Shown: piece after piece, positions 32,901 to 41,507 of the stretch
Position numbering within the stretch: position 1 is the first letter of the stretch
Layout of the letters: every line of letters starts with the position of its first letter
From: Paragonimus westermani
Lineage: Eukaryota; Platyhelminthes; Trematoda; Plagiorchiida; Troglotrematidae
Length of the DNA: 64,000 nucleotides
Assembly (NCBI GenBank): GCA_008508345.1
Contig: QNGE01000832.1
Location: forward strand, 9,897 to 73,896
Direction: 5' to 3'
Notes under the pieces: model-generated
The model's database searches: none
What the model was told of the DNA's origin: nothing
What the model saw: only the letters and a program-made list of their open reading frames with translations
Program-made: the position numbers and the translations under genes

Positions 32901-34019
32901 GCAGCGGAACCAATGACTGTGCTTTTTTCGATAATGCATTCTAATTCAAATCACTCATCATTAACCATAGAACAGCTGGCAAATGTATGCTGCTAGAACA
33001 TCGAAGAGAGACATGTTCCAATACTTTGCCACTATATACAGTTAACAGTTGTTGCTTGCCCATTCTGTTGTCCCAGAGTGCAAAGCTTCGGTCATGTCAT
33101 AGCGCCAGTATGGCCCGATAGATTTCCATAAACTCCCGCCTCACTGTTGAGTATAACTGAAGTAACGATAGCTTTTGGCAGACAACGTCTTTGTTGTCAT
33201 GACTAGTCATTCTACTCATGAACTGACGAGTAACCCAGGTTGACCGCTACTCAGTTACTCTGTTGCGATATCACCGAGTAATAACCTAATTTATTAATTG
33301 ATACACTTGAATGTTTCCCATCATGGGACGTAGATAACCGACCGGTAGATAGGCTTTTCACCTTATTGTCATACGAACTGACTGGAAGTTAACACAAAAT
33401 ACTTCGCCTCTCCCTGACAACTGTGTTCCATATAAATGTTATGTAATTGACTCGGTGGTGAATAACCGGAAACGAGTTTGTTCGCTACACCATTTTTCTG
33501 ATGACTACGCTGGGGATTTTAATCACAGGATATTTGATCTATTTATCCAATGTCAGATCGCAGGTGCTTAGGACAAGACAGACTGGTGCGCAGGTCTTGA
33601 AAGTTCGTTCAGCTGAACCGGAAAGTGAAGTAATTTTGATGTCCACCGACAGCGAGAGTACGCTAGAGGACCGCAGTGGAGCATGCCAAAAATTGGCCAC
33701 CAACAAGAGAACACCAATTAGGTCATACGAAGCTGATTCATCAACCGAGAAAATCGAGACAACTTCTGCCGTGGACGTCTCCGCATCAAACGGTGTGCAT
33801 GCCGTGCCCAGATTTACAACTGAATTAATCAGGCCCAAGTCGGTAGGAGATGAGACAACTAAGAAGTGTGATGAATTCGGATATAAGAATGGGGAATACT
33901 CACATACTAATCAGCAGAAATCCGTTTCTACTACCAGACGAGTCTTTCGGTCGAAAAAGAACGATTCATTTTTCCATCCTGGAACACCCTTGGTACAAGC
34001 TGGGATTAAGGTAGGATGA
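13969..34019 (+). CDS. LRRC56: LRRC56/ODA8-like leucine-rich-repeat protein, nine exons
   Basis: Proposed exons: 13969-14006, 14048-14171, 14198-14361, 14400-14579, 14614-14722, 14755-14928, 20676-20919, 22866-23247 and 33557-34019. Every intron is GT-AG and all phases join, giving ~625 residues ending at TGA 34017-34019. An in-frame TGA precedes the ATG. Residues ~75-205 form leucine-rich repeats ('LPNLRQLRLSNSRVSTIRDL', 'NNLEILWMSHC', 'NITELYLAFNEISDLSP', 'LEVLEVLDLEGN', 'LNALTLVGNPF'), closed by 'IVRNMLPQVKVLDDL'. This order matches vertebrate LRRC56, as do a later 'SDLTTGQIVCG...ALRNRR' block and an 'LAVWRK' block. Human LRRC56 is 542 residues; its loss causes primary ciliary dyskinesia, and Chlamydomonas ODA8 assists outer-dynein-arm assembly. 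Acting in ciliated cells or sperm is inferred. The last exon might instead continue from a donor at 34011. Confidence 0.85.
14929..20675 (+). other. LRRC56 intron 6 (5.7 kb) carrying an antisense PLE
   Basis: It runs from donor GTAAGC to acceptor TTAAAG. Apart from the Penelope-like element at about 16535-17990, the intron is AT-rich and shows no repeat or exon that I can support. Open stretches at 16295-16630 and 18638-18880 were considered as exons and set aside. Confidence 0.6.
16535..17990 (-). mobile_element. Penelope-like element with RT and GIY-YIG endonuclease, 5' truncated
   Basis: Reading right to left: RT blocks in shifted frames from about 17990, with 'GLFYKQVDGVATGSPLGP' (17640-17570). 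Then comes a frame from 17564 with 'YKRYVDDILIF' (catalytic Asp pair at residues 23-24), ending near 17181. The endonuclease frame 17175-16597 follows, with CSC at residues 97-99, YIG at 103-105 and 'MAEHTPKWL'. PLEs encode RT plus GIY-YIG endonuclease and lack integrase. Non-coding 3' similarity to the 49.4 kb copy continues to about 16535. At least two frame breaks mark it as inactive, but catalytic residues remain. It is antisense inside LRRC56 intron 6. Confidence 0.85.
20676..20919 (+). CDS. LRRC56: LRRC56 exon 7
   Basis: Acceptor TTAAAG at 20675 and strong donor GTAAGC at 20920. The 244 bp length takes the reading phase from 0 to 1, exactly what exon 8 needs (G|CC = Ala). It encodes ~81 polar residues with an Arg/Ser-rich centre ('LPLRPNRFRTTRRLASACKR') and no recognised domain, matching the disordered region after the LRRs in LRRC56 proteins. 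Assignment rests on phase and splice-site fit more than on residue similarity. Confidence 0.7.
20920..22865 (+). other. LRRC56 intron 7 (1.9 kb)
   Basis: It extends from donor GTAAGC to acceptor TATGTTTAG. AT-rich; a (TA)n run lies at 22765-22789. No transposon protein remains were recognised. Confidence 0.6.
22765..22789. repeat. (TA)n simple repeat
   Basis: Alternating TATATATATATA with one ACG interruption, directly upstream of LRRC56 exon 8. Confidence 0.8.
22866..23247 (+). CDS. LRRC56: LRRC56 exon 8
   Basis: Acceptor TATGTTTAG and strong donor GTGAGT. The exon starts with two bases completing a codon and ends in phase 2. Its first residues, 'ETDETTSDLTTGQIVCGG' then 'ALRNRRGSARV', parallel the short block after the LRRs of vertebrate LRRC56 where 'SSLTHG' precedes 'VLCGNP' and 'LRERR'. 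This is the best evidence linking the distant exons to the LRR exons. The end reads 'CEAVLNELAVWRK', like the human 'LRAWREH' segment. Confidence 0.8.
23640..24110 (+). mobile_element. LINE-B 3' end (RT C-terminus plus tail)
   Basis: In one frame 23690-23770 reads 'KSFTKGLAAVDRVRLSGWGPRDSR'. A frame change then gives 'TLGEVAANRSQWRECCCRLSEL' (23755-23830). Both blocks belong to the conserved C-terminus of a common flatworm LINE ORF2. The sequence then runs through a 3' UTR to a TGATGATGATATG end at about 24105-24118, similar to short TGA-type LINE tails. This family differs from LINE-A, which ends in a CxxC finger. Confidence 0.65.
24119..24534. other. Intronic sequence between LINE-B and LINE-A copy 2
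   Basis: No feature recognised. The exact 3' end of LINE-A may extend into its last ~100 bp. Confidence 0.35.
25610..26384 (-). pseudogene. LINE-A copy 2 reverse transcriptase pieces
   Basis: The frames 26384-26121 and 26050-25610 give the same translations as the copy 1 pieces at 6972-6709 and 6638-6198. They share the stop between frames and the loss of the palm. The two frame-breaking lesions in common mean the copies descend from one defective sequence or have exchanged sequence. Confidence 0.8.
27139..27351 (-). pseudogene. LINE-A copy 2 endonuclease C-terminal block
   Basis: Open - strand frame with 'ATWTHPRSGHHHLFDYVIVR' then 'DIHDVRITRVMHGAKCSVEHRLVRTKLSIHV'. This is the D-Y and E/D-H-x-L-V end of APE-type LINE endonucleases, where the final His of the 'S/T-D-H' motif is catalytic; here it reads 'VEHRLV'. 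It belongs to the element 24535-28190. Confidence 0.75.
27535..27927 (-). mobile_element. Solo LTR, 393 bp, with 5 bp target-site duplication
   Basis: On the + strand the segment begins TGTTGAGAACC and ends CCCTTTACA, so it has TG...CA ends. It is flanked by ACCGG at 27530-27534 and ACCGG at 27928-27932. Removing it plus one ACCGG rejoins the LINE-A endonuclease frame ('DQLSATIRSAP' to 'TPVTDRLFVLGN'). On the - strand it has a TATA-like TCTATAAAATAACC (about 27640-27627), which sets its orientation. The ends, duplication size and length fit a Ty3/gypsy or BEL-type LTR left by LTR-LTR recombination. No second copy was found here. Confidence 0.85.
28191..28439. other. Spacer between LINE-A copy 2 and gypsy remnant
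   Basis: It probably includes the extreme 5' end of LINE-A copy 2, but no motif is clear. Confidence 0.35.
28440..30404 (+). mobile_element. Ty3/gypsy LTR retrotransposon remnant (gag to RNase H), second family
   Basis: gag: 'VVISRFEEDCV...EAFKHSFFNL' (28458-28565), then 'DKIALGAQDTAMKERPL' (28670-28720), the conserved gag block that precedes the zinc knuckles in many gypsy elements. Protease/linker remains lie at about 29080-29330. RT: 'HEPTEWVTQVAATLKKSGDV' (29435-29495), 'FIDPMKLNAVRHRKQ' and 'EESSYLTTSGT' (29625-29655). RNase H: 'YQCDGGESRFGALSLQQG' near 30110-30165 and 'DAQIENEMLAVVFTLKRH' near 30210-30260. Frames change repeatedly and the integrase is not seen. This family differs from the gypsy at 10-13 kb. 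It lies in LRRC56 intron 8, same strand as the gene. Confidence 0.8.
30405..33556. other. About 3.1 kb of intron with no recognised feature
   Basis: No integrase, LTR or exon-like signal was found. Short open stretches at 31286-31528 and 32566-32790 lack motifs. Confidence 0.4.
33557..34019 (+). CDS. LRRC56: LRRC56 exon 9 (probable terminal exon)
   Basis: Acceptor CAATGTCAG. The exon starts with one base that completes the AA| left by exon 8 (AAA, Lys) and then stays open for 153 codons to TGA 34017-34019. The product is hydrophilic, Ser/Thr/Lys-rich and without a fold that I recognise, beginning 'SQVLRTRQTGAQVLKVRSAE'. Agreement of phase across a 10 kb intron is suggestive but could be chance (1 in 3). 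A donor-like GTAGGA at 34011 means a further exon is possible. AATAAA at 34150 favours termination here. Confidence 0.6.
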
Positions 34020-34149
34020 ATCGATCTGAACGATTTTGAGTTTTTCATAGTGTGCAAATCTGTTCGTATCGGTCGCAAACGACCCATCTATCCAATCAAC
34101 TAGGTGTTTATCGTTACGACTTACCCGTAACTTCATAGTTTGTCTGGCC

Positions 34150-34155
34150 AATAAA
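34150..34155 (+). promoter_or_regulatory. Candidate polyadenylation signal of LRRC56
   Basis: AATAAA lies 131 bp after the proposed stop codon at 34017-34019. It is a common hexamer in AT-rich DNA, so support is modest. Confidence 0.4.
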
Positions 34156-34340
34156 AACAAAAACAGTTGTCCTACTTTTCAAGAGGAAATTTGTTTGTAT
34201 AGCTCACCCTTATTATCTTGTAGTTTCACTGGCTGTCACACTCATCTCACCATTTGCTTTCGACATGTTTTCAATCAGTTGGTTAGCTTTTGGCTCATCC
34301 GTCCAGGCTTTTTTTGTTAATTCTTTTTCCCTTCGTCTTG

Positions 34341-34410
<70 letters not shown>
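34341..34410. repeat. (ATC)23 microsatellite
   Basis: Seventy bases of uninterrupted ATC repeats, ending in ATTATCGC. Read on the - strand it is (GAT)n, which resembles LINE tails of the TGA type, but no LINE body was traced directly to it. Confidence 0.95.
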
Positions 34411-34411
<1 letters not shown>

Positions 34412-34959
34412 TATCGCTAAATCGCTCATGGCGATTTAGGACAATTCACCAAGCAACACATTCTCAACAATTCCAATAACGCTTATTCAGAGAGCCGGGT
34501 TAAACGGACTATCTCCCAAGTCCAATAACGTCGAAAAAGGTGATCGAAATGATTGGAATTTATATGGTACTGATTGGTAAAATTACAATAAAGATACTAT
34601 CTCACCTCAAATGTTACTTAATCGGATACATAAAATATCTAGCAGAAAGTCGTCCAGAATGAACTAACCAAACACGAGTCCGCAAATATTCACCAATCAA
34701 CGGGAAATGAATTCATTATAACAATCCGATGCAGATGGAGGTGAGCACGTGTCCAACATTATCATGGAGGAAGATTTCGACATGTGAGAAATGATATTTA
34801 CAACAAAGAAGGAGGCAAACATCTTATGTGTAGTAATGGTACAAGGTTCATCATGACTGTTTACTGTATACATCAAAGCCAAATAGGGGCAAAAGTGAGA
34901 TCGGCTTTCCACAAAAAGCCCAACATGCTTCAAAGAATTCGCCGCTCCGCATCACACCG
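34411..34959. other. Spacer between microsatellite and LINE-A copy 3
   Basis: No gene recognised. It could include a longer form of the LINE-A 3' UTR. Confidence 0.35.
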
Positions 34960-35745
34960 GTTGGCGGCATCCAATTCGGATTAGCCTATCACAGTGACCG
35001 AAGCCAAAGGACGCCTGCGCTCAATCATCACCACAATTGGCTTGCGCCGCACCAGTTGCGGTCCCACCCACACACCACATATCCAGTGTAAACCCGAAGG
35101 AATCAGACCGGTAGGTGTGCGAATGAGGCCTTTGTGTCCAGCCGGCCAATGCTGGTTAGCCAGTTGGTTGGCTAGCAGAGAAGTGCAACCCTTATCTCTC
35201 GGAAAGTAAACAGAGAGAGCCTGTAATGACAAGATCTAAACTAAGGAGAAAGACTTGTGAAGTGTAATACAAGACGCGTTGCAGGTTTGAGCAGCCCATA
35301 GGAGAAAAGAGTAAAAAACAAAATTCACATTGAAGTACGAAAAGTCAAACAAACCATTCATTATACAGTACAGAACAAAGCTGAAGAAATGAATGGGCAG
35401 AAGATTGCAGACACCCAAGTTTCTGAGAAGCGGAACGGTTTAATTGTCAAAGACCAGGCTTTTGATTGATGCGATCATTAACAGAAGCACAGCTGATAGA
35501 CTAGGACCTACCTGACCCTAACGTACTCACCGTCTCTTCACCGACGGTGTACTGAGTACGTTGGTAACCTATTAATCCCAAAAGCCAGCACATTCGCGAT
35601 CGCACGTATCGCAACGCCATATGGTCACGTCACCGCGACCTACAGCACTGATGATTCCCTTGCGTACTGCGCGCTTCCGTTCTCGGCCCCGCAACAACTG
35701 CTGGTTGAATTTTAGGACGCCCGTCCGGATAGTATTCATTTAGTG
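34960..35745 (-). mobile_element. LINE family A, copy 3 (5'-truncated 3' end)
   Basis: Right to left: the last ORF2 residues near 35710-35590 ('GRGDVTIWRCDTCDRECAG', the CxxC end). The 3' UTR follows with 'GTGTAAACCCGAAGGAAT' (on + at 35086-35103) and the repeated GCCGGCCAATGCTGGTTAGC block. Similarity to copies 1 and 2 ends near 34960. Typical 5' truncation from incomplete reverse transcription. No A-rich tail or duplication was identified. Confidence 0.75.
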
Positions 35746-36928
35746 CAAGAAAACGGTTGATACAGACTTATTAATGTGTGGGCTGTTGCTAATAGGTGGC
35801 ACGATCGTAATTTTTGCTATGAGGTTTACATTAGAGATAACGAAAATTTCACGGGACTACAGGAAGTCCACTTTCTTCAATCACAGCCTCGTTATGAAAA
35901 TCGAGGTTTAAGAAGCATACATGACCAATTTCGTAGTCCTATGAGGTGCATCCCTTAGAGAACACAGGCAAAACGAAACATGCAACGCCGGTCGCTTTGA
36001 ATACGGGAGTATCATCAATATCGAAGGCCAACTGGTTTAAATGAATATGGAATATTTCGGTCCATATTTGCTGAGGAAGTTTGATTGTCGAGGGAATTGT
36101 TTTATACTTTTCTAATTGGCCTATCAGATGGAGACTGAGTGATCGGGCGCCTGTATATTTCAACCCTGTCCCAAGTGTATTTCTTCGTTCGGTTCCTGAT
36201 ACCTCCGTATCTTGTTATCTTGTAACTTCCCGAGTGCCACTTATGGTCAAGACGTCTGATTCGCTCTCCATCCTAACTACCTTGCATGGTAATTGCCTGC
36301 CAGGTAAATTCCGGCCTCCATGGTCTGATTTTTGACTCGTCATCATGTGTTCACGTCTTTCTTCGTGGGTGGAAGTCAAACCTTATGATCCAGAGCATAA
36401 TTTTGAGCGAGAACGGTCTAATCCATAATGACGCGAAAATCTATATGAAGTTTCGTTAATTGCATTTTCTTTCTACTGAAACTTTTCAAAAAGGTTAAAC
36501 AATTTCTATCAGCCCCACTTCTTTAATCCCTCTGAAGTGTATTTGTTATTCAAAAGCTGCGTTGCGCAGAGGCGCTTTTTCAAATGTGCCGTGGTCTTAG
36601 AGATAAATAAGTCGAATTGCAAGTTTAAATTGCGTCTTCTTGAACTACGATAATTACGTCAGCCCTCTCCCCACCTCTCGCTATCCGTGCTAACGCATAG
36701 CGAATCCGGTACTCACCGTCTGACACTTTACTTATTCTAGACCTTTGCATTCTTGAAAGTATTACTGTGTTTAAGATAATCTTTTCTTGAACACCTATGA
36801 AAATCCCTTTAGTAATGTCTTGTTAACAATGTCAGTTAACATCGTTGGACGTAGACTCGCTTTCTACAGACAGTCTGCTGAAATGGCCAAATTGAATTCC
36901 TCTTTTGTTAGAACAAGCCAGTAGCGTA
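35746..36928. other. About 1.2 kb without a recognised feature
   Basis: Short open stretches only (35776-36335); no motif or repeat link was found. Confidence 0.4.
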
Positions 36929-37340
36929 TATAAATCAAAAACTCATACGACCCACCAGCAATCGAAATATCGCTCGAAAAGTGCAGTGGTTTCTCGCAAG
37001 AGTGGTCCCAGTCCACTCAAGGTAATATCACAGTTATCGTACATCATTTGGAGGCAGTCGGGCAATCTGACCGCTATTCACAAGCGAATGTGACTGAACG
37101 TTTGCATATGAAAAATCAGTAGAACCTGATATGGGGTCATGTTCGCAATGGATAACACGGTTGCTTTGTGAGTACATGCCCGGCGTTCAATTCCCGGTTT
37201 TGGCAAGGATATGCACTATTTGCGGGATCTGACGAGAGGGAAGCTCGAGTATTGTGTTTCTTTTCGTCAGGAGCAAGCTAAAATATTTTCAGAATTCGAA
37301 AATCTGGATCATGTTATGAATGATCTTCAGTGTATATAAA
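36929..37340 (+). mobile_element. tRNA-derived SINE, copy 1
   Basis: The unit consists of a ~200 bp leader (open, ending 'NLTAIHKRM'), a tRNA-like part at 37139-37206 and a 3' tail ending GAATGATCTTCAGTG. The tRNA-like part has an A-box-like GTTCGCAATGGATAAC and a B-box-like GCGTTCAATTCCCGG, giving RNA polymerase III-type internal promoter spacing. Copies 2 and 3 share all three parts. The tRNA-like segment sits in the middle of the unit rather than at its 5' end, which is atypical for a SINE. Confidence 0.7.
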
Positions 37341-39733
37341 CCAATACTCATAAGTAATTTTGTTGAATACAGCTCTGTAATGTATATTTGGGTGAATTGG
37401 CTTACTCATTGCCTACCTTATCTTAATTCATGCTGGTAAAAGTCTGTTAATTTTGGACACATTTTATCAGATTAATCTGGGGTCAGGCTTCTCATACATT
37501 AACAAACGCTTATCAGGCACTGAGCTGCATTGCTGAAGAATACCAAATCCATGACAAGTTAGGTTAGTTTTTCGATCCGTTCTAACGAAGAACAATGATT
37601 ATCTGATACAGCGGCCTCCAGTGTGCATGTAATAATCAACGCGCCTTCGTTTTAATGTAGAGTCGGCTCAAATATCACTTTCCGTTCGCCTCAGGCTCGA
37701 CTAATCCCCGGACATGTATTACCTTGGCAAGCATCGTTTCCTCCCAGTCAACTCTCCGAATACCAGCACAACACACGATCACTGCAACCATCGTCATCAG
37801 AGCCAATGCCAATGTTCAGGGTGGTTCACGCCATGAACACAAACACAAAAGGATTGACGTCTCTACCTTCTGCCTCCTCAGGGTCGAAAAATTCATTCAA
37901 GTCACGTCCGATCACTTCGTAAGCAATTTTTCCAATACCTTATCTGCTGTGAAACAAATTGTAATGTTTGCCATTAAGACCATTACTGTTATTTATTGGT
38001 AGCATTGACACTAACAATATCACCATTTTAGCGATGATCAATATCATCCTCGCCGTCAGCGTCACCATAAATCACTATTACCGTAATTAAACTCATCGTT
38101 ACCACTGGCGACAACTTGTCAATCGTCCAAGCATTTTCTCATACGGCAATATGTAAACCTGGGCGCTGCAGATCGATATAACAAAGATGAAAACAAACCA
38201 CCAGTACATTGAGGTGTCAGTTAGCGTGAACGGATTTCGCATGATCTACATACATGTGTGTTGAACTATTTCAAGTTTAAGCGCGTGCACTGTGTGAAAA
38301 ACCTTCAGTCACACACAAACAGGTCAGTTTTATGTGCGAATAAAGAGGTGTCCATATGGGTTTGTTTGTCTCATGAGTTGTTCGGCATGAAAAAGACAAC
38401 AATCAGACCACTGAATTCCGTTACCCCATATCTGTCCAAGTGTCTCACAGTGAAGGCTCAGTGGATAACGTGGGCTTCTTCGTGGATGTGAGCTACAATC
38501 TAACGACTATAGCTCACTATGGTGACTGTATGTCCATCCGCTAGTTGATCAAATTGTTTTTGCTAAGCCACTGAAATGAAGGCCAGCAAAAGTGCACTAT
38601 GATAGGTGTTGACGTTAGGCTTAGTCCATAGTACACTATGAGCATAACTTCAATGTCTCAACCATTTCATCGAAATCTCAGGACCTGCCATACCTCGTGT
38701 GATTTTACAGAATTTAAGACTCCGATCCACTAGTCAGCACTCGTGATCTACCGAGAACGGCAAGAGCAAACTCTCTGTTAACGATGACCTCCTCCTGCGG
38801 GCTGTCGTTTCAGACACACTACTTGGATCAGATCACAACGTATACACTATATTGGGTGATTCTCTCTCTTCCATAAGCAGTCAAAGCCTCCACTACTGTT
38901 CTTTTGTTTCCTTCATGAGACTGCCAGTGAATGAGAAGGTGCGTGGTTTCAGTTAGACTCTTGATGTCTCTCTCAATCAAAACACTCGCAAGAATATAAT
39001 CAAAAGCATACTAACAAATGATTCAAATATGCTTCTTCATTGCTATGAACGTCATCGATTAGTGTGATCCAACCCGTTTGTGGGCAGATGCTGTCTTCTT
39101 GGGTTTATGTTTCACGTGCTTATTACTCCAGTAGGCTAATGCGATTTACACTGCACTCTCCATTTCTCCATCAACCCGACCAACTAAAAGAGTGCCGTAT
39201 CTCAAAACCGAATCCTCTTTAGCGGACAGCTTACCATTCTAGTTGACCGCAGGTAGGTATTCGGTTGCCCAATCAGTGGGACTGTGATGTAGGTTTGGTA
39301 GACCAGCTGTAAAATAATTGCAGGCTGTCATATCTGTCACCGCAGCATCTTAACAATGTTGCCTGTCGTAAGACTGAGAAAATACCGTGACATTGATGCT
39401 ACTTCCACAGCTCGCCGTATTAACAAAGTTCCATATTGTCTGGAGAGTATATCCCTATCGGATACTCAGAAGTAACTAACCACAGGATGAATAGACAGAA
39501 TATACGTTTGGATAACGGGTGTGTGAAACACATCGATAAGATTAGTTTGATGAAATCGTTGGCTTGTGGTTAAAACCAGATGAATTGTTTTGATTCTGAG
39601 CATTTTAAGATCCCCGTTTGTTACGTCACAAAGTTTAGGGTCTATTGATGTGTTGTTTGGGGAAAACATACGTAGAACTCTCCCACACACTCATGTGCGA
39701 ACCCCTAAATCACTCATCACCAATGTGCGTGAT
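37341..39733. other. 2.4 kb bracketed by two inverted SINE copies, no gene recognised
   Basis: No transposase, RT or clear exon. An open stretch at 37724-38002 (+) has no known motif. Confidence 0.4.
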
Positions 39734-40142
39734 ACACGTTGAGCATTACTCACGGTTGATGGAGGCTTTCGAATCCTGAAGAGTTTTTAGCTTGCTCCTG
39801 ACGAAAAGAAACACAGTACTCGAGCTTCCCTCTCGTCAGATCCCGCAAATAGTGCATAACCTTGCCAAAACCGGGAATTGAACGCCGGGCATGTACTCAC
39901 AAAGCAACCGTGTTATCCATTGCGAACATGACCCCATATCAGGTTCTACTGATTTTTCATATGCAAACGTTCAGTCACATTCGCTTGTGAATAGCGGTCA
40001 GATTGCCCGACTGCCTCCAAATGATGTACGATAACTGTGATATTACCTTGAGTGGACTGGGACCACTCTTGCGAGAAACCACTGCACTTTTCGAGCGATA
40101 TTTTGAATGCTGGTAGGTCGTATGGGTTTCCGATTTATATAA
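39734..40142 (-). mobile_element. tRNA-derived SINE, copy 2 (inverted relative to copy 1)
   Basis: It matches copy 1 on the opposite strand at roughly 95% through the leader and tRNA-like part. The leader frame on the - strand ends with the same 'SQLSYIIWRQSGNLTAIHKR'. The tRNA-like part is at 39863-39932, with B-box-like GCGTTCAATTCCCGG on the - strand. The tail (39734-39790) is more diverged. Confidence 0.75.
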
Positions 40143-40439
40143 TTCGAACATCTTTCTCAATCAAGGTCCATACTACTTATAAGTGACTGCATGAACAAAT
40201 ATTCCTTTGGCGTTTATGACGGCTTCATCTGTAGTATTTGAATTTCACTTGAGGATTCCAGCATCTACAATGTTTGAAACAGTGAGTTTTCCTGATCCAC
40301 TTCACCAATATGGCAAAGAAAACGATTTTGCGCGATGTTAAAGTTCCTTTCACTCTCTTCGGTAGCATACACAAAACCAACGAATACACAAAAAGTGCAC
40401 GGTAACCACAACGGCAATTAAACGTGGTGCACAATAACA
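40143..40439. other. Spacer between SINE copy 2 and PLE fragment
   Basis: Nothing recognised. Confidence 0.35.
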
Positions 40440-40760
40440 GTCATAAACCTTTCTGGATTAACCATGGTCAATTGAACGTTCCTCAGGAACTCTTCTTTAT
40501 TGATACTTTCATCAGTACATTTTTTCCTAGCTCTGTGAAACAAGGTTCGAACTAGGTCGCGCTTGTGAGTCATCGGAGTAAAAGGGTAATACTGAAGGTT
40601 CTAGACACTCCATGTTGCTTTTCGATAAACCATGCACTGTATTCTGTCATCTTTACGTCGACTGACTAAAACGTTTAAAAACGGCGAGCTTCCTAATAAG
40701 GAAGAATTTCTCAAGAACATCTTACTGATCATTAGTTATCTAGAAAATTTTGTAGGAATT
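40440..40760 (-). pseudogene. Penelope-like element RT/thumb fragment
   Basis: Right to left, the translation gives 'SSPFLNVLVSRRKDD' then 'VYRKATWSV', 'YPFTPMTHKRDLVRTLFHRAR' and 'EEFLRNVQLTMVNPERFM'. This lines up block by block with the PLE at 17.4-17.1 kb ('SSSFLDISIARRQDG', 'VHREATWSG', 'ITYKRGLVRTLFHRAR', 'LRKVLLANGYPEKFI'). One stop interrupts the block after 'ATWSV'. The catalytic YVDD part and the endonuclease are absent. Confidence 0.8.
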
Positions 40761-41507
40761 CAACGTAATCCACAGGTGACAAGCCTGCCCCCATCATGCT
40801 AATTTGGTGGAATTTGTCTTTCAGCAGTCATCACATAATGGCTGATGAAGGTCAAAAGTTAGTTCGCGTTCTAAGTGGTTCTTACCCACCTAGTGAAATG
40901 CGAATGTGGTCTCCACTCGCACTACCGACTTTTTTGTTTCCGGTGGACTATTCTGCCTTCCATCAAATTTACTAGTTCACCTGCATTTGCAGTGATAGGT
41001 AAGACAGATCGGAGTTTACAACAGAGGATAGCGGTGCACATCCCCGGGTAGCAACGCAGCATTTAAGTTAGAACCTAGCGTCTTCGAGTGCTGGGCCTAT
41101 GTTAGATACAGGTCGCCCAGTTGATCCAGTAGCATCGTTTGCCGTCTTGTTAGATGGTTTGAAACCCGAAGCTGTTGACAGTCACACAAGCTATACTGAT
41201 CAAGCAGACTCGACCGTTTCTCTGCGCACAACAGACGCTGACGCAATCAGTATCGTTATCGACGGATTAACCCCGATTTTTTTAATGTGCAACGCTGACT
41301 TCACATTAAACACGCCTAAAACATCATGCGTGAACTCTCAGCCACCATCGCCTGCGAATAACGCTCTGATTGCCCGATCTGCTCGAGAGGAGTCACATTA
41401 ACTGTCCTGTTAACTGCAACCGATGACCCTTCTACCAGGATTTCTCCTCAAGTTGAAATCACAAAACTCCTTAACTTGTTGAGCGATATTTTGATCACTG
41501 ATGAGCA
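40761..41507. other. Unassigned; contains an open stretch at 41099-41401 (+)
   Basis: The 100-codon stretch begins 'MLDTGRPVDPVASFAVLLDG' and is polar with no recognised domain. TAG/CAG acceptor-like sites precede it, so an exon is possible but unsupported. Confidence 0.3.

Larger units (their letters stand above)
23248..33556 (+). other. LRRC56 intron 8 (10.3 kb), a transposon nest
   Basis: It contains, in order: a LINE-B 3' end (23640-24110, +), LINE-A copy 2 (24535-28190, -) interrupted by a solo LTR (27535-27927), and a Ty3/gypsy remnant (28440-30404, +). About 3 kb after 30404 has no recognised feature. Donor GTGAGT and acceptor CAATGTCAG bound it. Confidence 0.65.

Noticed and set aside
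33539..33838. - strand 99-codon frame
   Set aside because: Shadow of LRRC56 exon 9, which has phase and splice-site support.
34341..34410. CRISPR-like or regulatory array
   Set aside because: It is a plain trinucleotide microsatellite without spacers.
37139..37206. Genuine tRNA gene
   Set aside because: The tRNA-like segment is repeated at 39.9 and 42.4 kb with a common tail, and the stems do not form a full cloverleaf by eye; SINE origin fits better.
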